Under the pieces are notes generated by a model. It searched no databases. It was given only the letters and a program-made list of their open reading frames with translations, and was not told the DNA's origin. Shown in pieces: positions 6,521 to 11,413 of a stretch of 11,413 nucleotides of DNA. The position numbers and the translations under genes are program-made. The DNA comes from Myxococcota bacterium (GTDB lineage Bacteria; Myxococcota; Polyangia; GCA-2747355; JAKLHH01). The stretch lies in the NCBI GenBank assembly GCA_022710245.1, contig JAKLHH010000125.1, positions 1 through 11,413 on the forward strand. The letters run 5' to 3'. Each line of letters starts with the position of its first letter. Position 1 is the first letter of the stretch.

Positions 6521-7999
6521 ATGCTCGAGCACGTCACCGCGAACCAGACGCGCTTCATGGCGCCCGGGCTCAGCTCGGACTCCCGCGGGGTGGCGCTCGG
6601 TCGCTTCCTGGCCGTCCTGCTGCCCTCGGTCGACCGCGTGGTCGGCCTCTTCCGCGGGCTCTCCGAGCGGATGAGCATCGACGACGTCCTGCCGGCGCTG
6701 AAGATCCACCAGGTGAAGACCCCCCTGCAGAGCCGTGAGTTCATCGTGCTGCTCCCGGTGACCGGCTCGCACACCGCCGACAGCGTCGCCGCCGTGGCGT
6801 CGCTGATGGGCGGGCTCACGTTCACCGGCTCCGCCAAGCACTTCGTCAAGTACCGCGACAGCCGCTCGCCCCTCGGCTACGACGTGGACACCCTCCACGC
6901 CGGCCAGGGCGACCTGATCCTCTACGACAACGACTTCGTGCAGGCCTACACCCGCGAGCGCGAGCTCCCCTTCGGCGGCCTCGCGCTCAGCCTCTCCCTG
7001 CAGCGCGAGCAGGGCGACGGGCTCCGCCCCGAGGAGCCGGTGCTGATCCGCGCGATGCCGGGGCTCTGGCGCGCGGCCGTCGGCTACCTGCACCGCAGCC
7101 GCCGGCCCTGCGAGGTCGCCGCCTGCGAGCGCCAGACCACCGAGGGCGCGCCCCCCGAGCGCTTCTACCTGCTCCGCTGCACCCTGGCCCCGCGGATGGA
7201 GGTGCTCTTCCGGCGCACGCCCGGCCTCGAGCTGCACCGGCTGATCGCCAAGCAGGTCGCCGTCGAGGTGGGCTACCGCCACCCCTTCGTCCTCGGTGCC
7301 TGCACCTCGATCTTCGACGAGGGCCGCTTCTATCTCTTCTCGGGGACGCGCGCGAGCCTCGATCTCCTCACCGCCGCGCCGACCTTCGTCCCCGCCGGCG
7401 CGCTGGTCGAGCTCGGCGCGCCGGGCCGCCCGCAGGTCAACATGCACACCGCCCAGGCGGTGGAGCGGATGCAGGTCCCGCTGCGCGTGGTCGCCTCCTC
7501 GGCCCCGCGGCTGCCGGTCATCGCCGCCCGTGTCCCGCCGGATCAGGCCGAGTGGCTGAAGAAGCTCGTCTACCTGCTGCCGCCCGGCGTCCTCTCGCGC
7601 TGCAGCGTCTGCCTCACGGACCCGGACATCTTCGTGCTGAGCGAGAGCGCGATGGAGTACATCCCGCTCGGCCAGATGTTCCAGCAGGTCGCCCCCGGCG
7701 TGCTGGTGCCCGTGGGCTGCGAGCTCGTCCCGCGCGTGGAGCCGGCCGTCCTCGCGCAGCACCTCGGCGGCGGCGCCGAGCAGCTCTACTTCTTCACCGC
7801 TGAGGACCCGGCCCCGATCCAGCTCGCCCGCTCGGCGTTCGTGCCGCTCACCCGCCAGGCGCTGGCGCCGATCACCGTGCGCGCGCCCGAGCCGCGCCCC
7901 TCCGGGGACGCCGCCGCCGCTGGCCCGACCTCGCTGGTCAACGATCCCCTCGGCGCGTTCCCGCTCTGGGGCTTCTCGGAGCGCGCCAAGGAGGGCTGA
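6521..7999 (+). CDS. Unassigned protein, first gene of the MoxR cluster (possible ternary-system component)
   Basis: A 492-residue protein; I cannot name its domain. I see no signal peptide or membrane span, so it is probably cytoplasmic. The N-terminal third has alternating strands and helices (FIVLLPVTGSH at 74-84, then a Gly-rich patch and DLILYDNDFVQAYTRE). The middle has beta-rich pieces (FYLLRCTLAPRMEVLFRR) and short cysteine pairs C197/C202 and C361-x2-C364. The last 50 or so residues are a Pro/Ala-rich tail ending FPLWGFSERAKEG. The ATG at 6521 is chosen because all codons after it show the local G/C third-base preference, while those before it do not, and because a promoter ends just upstream. 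The next gene starts directly after its stop. In MoxR-vWA ternary systems such large unassigned proteins (named bpX- or fvmX-type domains in the literature) sit beside the ATPase; this is a likely but unproven member. Confidence 0.7.
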   Translation: MLEHVTANQTRFMAPGLSSDSRGVALGRFLAVLLPSVDRVVGLFRGLSERMSIDDVLPALKIHQVKTPLQSREFIVLLPVTGSHTADSVAAVASLMGGLTFTGSAKHFVKYRDSRSPLGYDVDTLHAGQGDLILYDNDFVQAYTRERELPFGGLALSLSLQREQGDGLRPEEPVLIRAMPGLWRAAVGYLHRSRRPCEVAACERQTTEGAPPERFYLLRCTLAPRMEVLFRRTPGLELHRLIAKQVAVEVGYRHPFVLGACTSIFDEGRFYLFSGTRASLDLLTAAPTFVPAGALVELGAPGRPQVNMHTAQAVERMQVPLRVVASSAPRLPVIAARVPPDQAEWLKKLVYLLPPGVLSRCSVCLTDPDIFVLSESAMEYIPLGQMFQQVAPGVLVPVGCELVPRVEPAVLAQHLGGGAEQLYFFTAEDPAPIQLARSAFVPLTRQALAPITVRAPEPRPSGDAAAAGPTSLVNDPLGAFPLWGFSERAKEG

Positions 8000-9118
8000 G
8001 TGGGGTCGAGCGGGACGTCGTCCACCACGAACGAGCGCTTCCTGCGCGAGTTCCTGCTGCCTCTCATCGCCGGCGGTGAGCTGCACGTGGGCAAGCCCCT
8101 CGGAGCCGAGGATGTGGCCGCGCTGCTCGCCGAGGCGGTGATGCCCGACGAGGCGCTCCTCGAGGTGGAGCGAGCCCGTCAGGCGCGCGCAGCGCAGCTC
8201 TGGCTCTACCCGGTGGCGACGCCGTGGGACCAGGCCGCCGTGCACCTCGCGGTCGCCGCCCACAACGTCCTCTTCCTCAGCCACCCCGACTGCGAGAGCT
8301 GGACCGCGAGCCGCTCCAAGCTCGAGCGCGTCCGGCGCTTCACCGCGGAGCTCCTCGAGCTGCCGCCGCCGGCGAGCGGCGAGGAGGCCGTGGCCCGGCA
8401 CACGCTGGTCGGCAACCTCCTCGAGCTCTCGCGCGTCGACGTGAAGCTCGACACCTGGGCGATGGTCTACAGCTTTCGCGGCATGGAGCCGCCGCAGCGC
8501 CTCAAGCGCTGGCCCGGCCTGCGCCGCGTCAGCGAGCAGCGGCGCACCGTGCGCTGGCTCGCCGACGAGCCGCTGGACGACGTGCAGCAGGCGCTCGTCT
8601 GGGGGCTCCTGCGTCGCAGCCCGCTCACCGATCTGCTGATGCCGGCGCGGCCGCGGCCCGCCTTCGCCTGGCTCCCCGTGGTGGACTACCTGCGCTGGCA
8701 GCTCCTCGCGCGGCTGGTGGCCCAGCGCTACCTGGAGCTCGGCCTCGACCAGGTCGGCCCCACGCTGGCGCGCGCCTTCTGGGCGCTGGTGCGCGGCGAG
8801 GGGAGCGCGGCGACTGGCGGCCAGCCCGGCGCGGCTCGGCGGGACGCGGTGCGCACGGCCCTCGGGCTGATCACGCACCTCCACGCCGCGGCCTGCCTGA
8901 CCGGCCCTCTCGAGCTCGGCATCGACCCCGCGGAGCCCGGCGCCTCGCTCGCGGTGGTGCTGGCGGCGGCGGCCGAGTGCGGCGCGCTGCCGGAGCGCGA
9001 GGCGCTCGGCGCCCCCGAGGTGGCGGAGCGGGTGCAGCAGATCATCGCCGGCTGCGCGCCGGTAGGGACCCAGGTCATCGACGAGCTGGCGGCTCGCCTG
9101 CGAGCGGCACTGGAGTAG
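8000..9118 (+). CDS. Unassigned mostly helical protein, second gene of the MoxR cluster
   Basis: A 372-residue protein of unknown family. The start is the GTG directly abutting the TGA of the preceding gene (TGAGTG), with AAGGAGGG at 7988-7995 as ribosome site; the next methionine is near residue 49, so GTG is the only sensible start. The sequence looks almost wholly helical and cytoplasmic, with aromatic and Trp-rich patches (AAQLWLYPVATPWDQAAVHL, DTWAMVYSFRGMEPPQRLKRW, FAWLPVVDYLRWQLLARL). I see no nucleotide-binding or catalytic motif. The stop is 4 bases before the MoxR gene, so the three genes are tightly coupled. Adaptor or substrate-recognition roles are plausible for a helical partner of a MoxR ATPase, but this is inference from position only. 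Confidence 0.7.
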   Translation: MGSSGTSSTTNERFLREFLLPLIAGGELHVGKPLGAEDVAALLAEAVMPDEALLEVERARQARAAQLWLYPVATPWDQAAVHLAVAAHNVLFLSHPDCESWTASRSKLERVRRFTAELLELPPPASGEEAVARHTLVGNLLELSRVDVKLDTWAMVYSFRGMEPPQRLKRWPGLRRVSEQRRTVRWLADEPLDDVQQALVWGLLRRSPLTDLLMPARPRPAFAWLPVVDYLRWQLLARLVAQRYLELGLDQVGPTLARAFWALVRGEGSAATGGQPGAARRDAVRTALGLITHLHAAACLTGPLELGIDPAEPGASLAVVLAAAAECGALPEREALGAPEVAERVQQIIAGCAPVGTQVIDELAARLRAALE

Positions 9119-9122
9119 AGGC

Positions 9123-10307
9123 ATGGCACAACAAGCGACCTTCAACGTGGAGCAGCTGGCTGGACGCCTGCAGGAGGCGGCGCGCACCCTCGACCGGCGC
9201 TTCCTCGACAAGCAGGAGATCATCCGCCTGCTGATCGTCTCCATCATCGCCGGCGAGCACATGATCATCGTGGGCCCGCCGGGCACGGCGAAGTCGGCGA
9301 TCATCCGGCTCTTCGCGCGGCTCGTCGACGCGCGCTACTTCGAGTACCTGCTGACGCGCTTCACCGAGCCGAACGAGCTCTTCGGCCCGGTGGACATGAC
9401 CGCCTTCCGCGAGGGCGAGTACCGGCGCCGGGTGCAGAACATGCTCCCCGAGGCCGAGGTGGTCTTCCTCGACGAGGTCTTCAAGGCGAACAGCGCGATC
9501 CTCAACTCGCTGCTGACGCTCCTCAACGAGCGGCGCTACGTCAACGGCGGCCAGACGCTGACCTGCCCGCTCCTCTCGGTCTTCGGCGCCACCAACGAGG
9601 TGCCGAACGACGAGAACCTGCAGGCGATCTTCGACCGCTTCCTGATCCGCGTGCAGAGCAACAACCTCGACTCCTACCACTTCCAGAACCTGGTCACGCG
9701 CGGCGTCGAGAACGAGCTCCGCGCGATCACCGGCGCCGAGGAGGAGACGCGCCCGCTCCTCTCGAGCGCGCACCTGCACGGCCTGCACCGCGCCTTCCCG
9801 CAGCTGATGCGCCTCTCCGAGGAGTTCCTCACCACCTACAAGGGGATCATCTTCCAGATCCGCTCCGAGGGGATCAGCGTCAGCGACCGCCGCGTGGTCA
9901 AGCTGACCAAGCTCTTCGCCGCGAGCGCGCTCTTCGACGGGCGCACGCAGCCGTGCGACGCCGACTTCTTCGTGCTCAAGCACATCTGGAACAGCCTCGA
10001 CCACGCCGAGATCCTGCAGGAGATCGTCAGCCCGGTGGTCGACCGCTACTACCGCGAGCACCCCGACCAGCGCCGCTTCATCGGCCCCACGGCGGGCCTC
10101 GACGACCTCCTCGCCGAGCTGAAGATGATCCGCGACCTGCTCACCTCGGGCAAGCCGCTCTCGGACATCCAGCTCTTCTCGCAGCTGCGCAACCTGAACG
10201 AGATCAAGTCGGTCTTGCAGACGATGGAGAACGAGACGGCGCGCCGCATGGTCGCGCAGGTGGATCAGCTGCTGCAGAGCGTCTTCGCGTCGTCGAAGTT
10301 CGCGTAG
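9123..10307 (+). CDS. MoxR/RavA-family AAA+ ATPase
   Basis: A 394-residue AAA+ protein. Walker A GPPGTAKS is at 51-58 (K57), Walker B VVFLDEVF at 113-120 (D117, E118), sensor 1 Asn in FGATNEVP at 155-161 (N158), the arginine-finger-like DRF at 171-173, and a sensor-2 SDRR at 254-257 as in RavA. The FTEPNELFGPVD stretch (80-91) is the typical MoxR loop after the first helix-strand unit. The last 100 residues (about 290-394) form a helical C-terminal extension not found in minimal MoxR proteins. MoxR ATPases form hexamers and work with vWA-domain partners as chaperones or activators, for example RavA with ViaA. GGAG at 9112-9115 lies 7 nt before the ATG, inside the end of the preceding gene. 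It fits the ATPase of a MoxR-vWA ternary system (bpMoxR-like); the exact subfamily needs a profile search. Confidence 0.92.
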   Translation: MAQQATFNVEQLAGRLQEAARTLDRRFLDKQEIIRLLIVSIIAGEHMIIVGPPGTAKSAIIRLFARLVDARYFEYLLTRFTEPNELFGPVDMTAFREGEYRRRVQNMLPEAEVVFLDEVFKANSAILNSLLTLLNERRYVNGGQTLTCPLLSVFGATNEVPNDENLQAIFDRFLIRVQSNNLDSYHFQNLVTRGVENELRAITGAEEETRPLLSSAHLHGLHRAFPQLMRLSEEFLTTYKGIIFQIRSEGISVSDRRVVKLTKLFAASALFDGRTQPCDADFFVLKHIWNSLDHAEILQEIVSPVVDRYYREHPDQRRFIGPTAGLDDLLAELKMIRDLLTSGKPLSDIQLFSQLRNLNEIKSVLQTMENETARRMVAQVDQLLQSVFASSKFA

Positions 10308-10348
10308 GTCTCACGTGAGTCACGCGGGTTCAGCGATGCTACAGGAGC

Positions 10349-10412
10349 ATGAGGCGAGGCGAGGGGCGATGCGGCCGAGGCCCGGACTCGCCAATGAGGC
10401 GAGGCGTGGGGC
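10349..10412 (+). repeat. Direct repeat, two 19-nt copies
   Basis: Copies at 10349-10367 and 10394-10412 match at 18 of 19 positions; both begin atgaggcgaggcg and end ggggc. The core cgagg...gtgggg recurs once more, less exactly, near 10547-10560. This suggests a short repeat family rather than a chance match. Confidence 0.7.
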
Positions 10413-10444
10413 GCCGCGGGAGGGCGCCGCTGCCTCATCCCGGA

Positions 10445-10462
10445 GCGTCCCGGCAGGGACGC
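10445..10462 (+). other. Hairpin, 7-bp stem with GGCA tetraloop
   Basis: GCGTCCC (10445-10451) pairs perfectly with GGGACGC (10456-10462) around the loop GGCA. No U-run follows, so it is not an intrinsic terminator. A further GGCGCC/GGCGCC stem (10411-10416 with 10424-10429) lies just upstream. Confidence 0.5.
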
Positions 10463-10562
10463 GAGGACCTGCGCCCCCAAGGCCCCGCCCCGAGCCGACC
10501 GCAGCGGGCTCTCTGGCGGTGGTCCGCACGGCGCTCGCCCGCGAGGGAGCGAGGGGTGGGGA

Positions 10563-10585
10563 GGGGCCCGCGAGCGGGGGTCCCC
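10563..10585 (+). other. Strong GC hairpin upstream of the last gene
   Basis: GGGGCCCG pairs with CGGG and CCCC around the tetraloop cgag, with a three-base bulge (ggt). It lies 16 bases before the ribosome site of the last gene. It competes with the 14-nt long-range pairing that uses 10582-10595, so two alternative folds are possible, as in a translational switch. Confidence 0.4.
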
Positions 10586-10613
10586 ACGCCTCGCCGGACG
10601 TGGAGATCACAGG

Positions 10614-11413
10614 ATGAGCCCCGTCCCCGCCGATCGTCAGCGCGGTTACCTCGGCCGCCAGGTCGGCACGCTCGCGCTCGCGCGCGCCGCCCTCCCCAAC
10701 CCGATGGGCCTGGTCCGCGCCGCCTCCTGGCACAACCACCTGCTCAGGCTCGGCGTGCCGCTGCCGCTGGTCGTGGTGCACGACCTCGGGCTCCTGCTCA
10801 CCGCCACCGCCGAGGTGGGCCGCCGCCCGCTCGCGCTCCAGCTCGACGGGCGCGCCCAGGCCGCCGTCAGCGCCTACGAGGGGCTCCTCCAGGAGCTGGC
10901 GCAGAGCGAGGTGGTGCGCACCGCCACCTCCTGGCGCATCCGCGACGAGCTGGTCGCCGTCATCCTCTACAAGCTCCTCCACGACCTGCAGCTCCGCTGG
11001 CGTGACCGGCGCAGCTGGGTCGGCGCCGAGGAGCTGCCGCTCGACCCGGGCGTCTACCTGAACACGGACGCGGAGGCGCTCTTCGCCGCCTTCGACCCGG
11101 CGCCGGTGCTCTCGCTGCTCGCCTACCTGGCCGAGCACCGCCTGCACCTCCTCACCTCGATCGAGCAGATCGACCTCGACACGCTGCGCCTCCTCGGGCT
11201 CTTCGGCTCGGGGGAGCAGCTCGGCGGGGTCACCGACCTCGCCGACCTGCTGCAGGTCTTCTCCTCGCCCGAGGCGAACGACGTCGTCAACTTCTCGATG
11301 GACCTGATCCCCTCGGTGCTGGAGACCAAGCGCGCCGCCGGCGTGCAGGTCTTCTCGGTGGACGGCTACGCCTCCATCGAGCGGCACGGGAGCGTGGACT
11401 CCATCGTCCTCTC
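10614..11413 (+). CDS. N-terminal 266 residues of the gene after MoxR, likely vWA-type partner (runs off the window)
   Basis: An ATG at 10614, with GGAG (10602-10605) 8 nt upstream, opens a frame with strong G/C third-base bias that is still open at the right edge. The visible part is largely helical (MSPVPADRQRGYLGRQVGTL, then WHNHLLRLGVPLPLVVVHDLG) with no P-loop, signal peptide or clear membrane span. The last visible stretch, VFSVDGYASIERHGSVDSIV, resembles linkers that precede the metal-binding vWA domain in proteins encoded next to MoxR ATPases, but no MIDAS motif (DxSxS) is visible yet. Gene order (MoxR, then this) and the helical N-terminal region match RavA-ViaA-like pairs. A different ternary-system protein remains possible. 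Confidence 0.7.
   Translation, partial: MSPVPADRQRGYLGRQVGTLALARAALPNPMGLVRAASWHNHLLRLGVPLPLVVVHDLGLLLTATAEVGRRPLALQLDGRAQAAVSAYEGLLQELAQSEVVRTATSWRIRDELVAVILYKLLHDLQLRWRDRRSWVGAEELPLDPGVYLNTDAEALFAAFDPAPVLSLLAYLAEHRLHLLTSIEQIDLDTLRLLGLFGSGEQLGGVTDLADLLQVFSSPEANDVVNFSMDLIPSVLETKRAAGVQVFSVDGYASIERHGSVDSIVL

Larger units (their letters stand above)
10398..10595. repeat. 14-nt long-range inverted repeat
   Basis: GGCGAGGCGTGGGG (10398-10411) is the exact reverse complement of bases 10582-10595. In RNA the two could pair and enclose the whole middle of the gap, ending just 6 bases before the ribosome site (GGAG, 10602-10605) of the next gene. They may also be ends of a small mobile or REP-like element. 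Confidence 0.55.
10308..10613 (+). other. 306-bp non-coding, hairpin- and repeat-rich gap inside the MoxR cluster
   Basis: The gap separates the MoxR gene from the gene leaving the window. A 100-codon frame crosses it (GTG at 10315, ending ATGA over the next start), but many of its codons end in A or T, unlike neighbouring genes, and the composition is low-complexity, so I do not call it a gene. The gap holds a 10-bp palindrome (CTCACGTGAG, 10310-10319) 3 bases after the stop, a direct repeat, a 14-nt long-range inverted repeat, and two hairpins (listed separately). No T-run follows any hairpin. It is probably either a REP-like intergenic repeat or a structured leader controlling the last gene. 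Confidence 0.6.

Noticed and set aside
6509..9304. Minus-strand frame of 931 codons opposite the MoxR cluster
   Set aside because: Antisense shadow of genes with G/C third bases; low-complexity translation rich in Arg, Glu, Gly and His, no motif and no ribosome site.
10445..10585. Intrinsic terminators in the gap after the MoxR gene
   Set aside because: The hairpins are stable but none is followed by a T-run.
10315..10617. 100-codon frame filling the gap after the MoxR gene, with ATGA overlap to the next gene
   Set aside because: Third-base composition differs from real genes here, the translation is low-complexity, and the DNA is full of repeats and hairpins. The overlap is probably chance.
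1..11413. CRISPR arrays, tRNA or rRNA genes, insertion sequences or phage genes
   Set aside because: No spaced direct repeats of CRISPR type, no tRNA cloverleaf or rRNA sequence noticed, and no transposase, integrase or phage motifs in any frame read.

Overview
The window is very GC-rich, gene-dense bacterial DNA. Almost every codon in the real genes ends in G or C. Together with the gene content (a STAND NTPase with TPRs, a RavA-like MoxR ATPase in a multi-gene module, and several unassigned proteins), this suggests Myxococcota or a related deltaproteobacterial lineage. That placement is inference; there is no marker gene to prove it.

Left block (1-3419, + strand): the C-terminal part of a multi-pass NCS2-like permease, then, 3 bases after its stop, an 882-residue STAND-type P-loop NTPase with TPR-like repeats. 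Middle block, minus strand (3436-4778): a remarkable 225-residue protein that joins a YfhL-type 2[4Fe-4S] ferredoxin to an RNA polymerase alpha C-terminal domain (alphaCTD) through a Pro/Ala-rich linker, and upstream of it a small exported protein of unknown function. Divergent from these (5108-6438, + strand): a 21-codon upstream ORF overlapping the start of a five-span membrane protein with a Cys-rich extracytoplasmic segment and a PilP/GspC-like C-terminal domain.

Right block (6521 to the window edge, + strand): a four-gene cluster of two unassigned cytoplasmic proteins (492 and 372 aa), a MoxR/RavA-family AAA+ ATPase (394 aa), and, after a 306-base structured gap, the N-terminal 266 residues of another protein that runs off the window. 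The arrangement fits the MoxR-vWA ternary NTPase systems proposed as conflict or signalling modules in multicellular bacteria. The gene leaving the window is then the expected place for the vWA partner. That domain itself lies outside the window, so the system assignment is partly inferred.

Two transcription starts look leaderless or nearly so: a sigma70-like promoter places +1 on the ATG of the ferredoxin-alphaCTD gene, and another places it about 4 nt before the first gene of the MoxR cluster. Neither gene has a Shine-Dalgarno sequence, whereas most other genes here have one or are translationally coupled.

The strongest candidate for something undescribed is the ferredoxin-alphaCTD fusion. 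It keeps all eight expected cluster cysteines and all the main DNA-contacting residues of alphaCTD, which suggests an Fe-S-dependent DNA- or RNA-polymerase-associated regulator.
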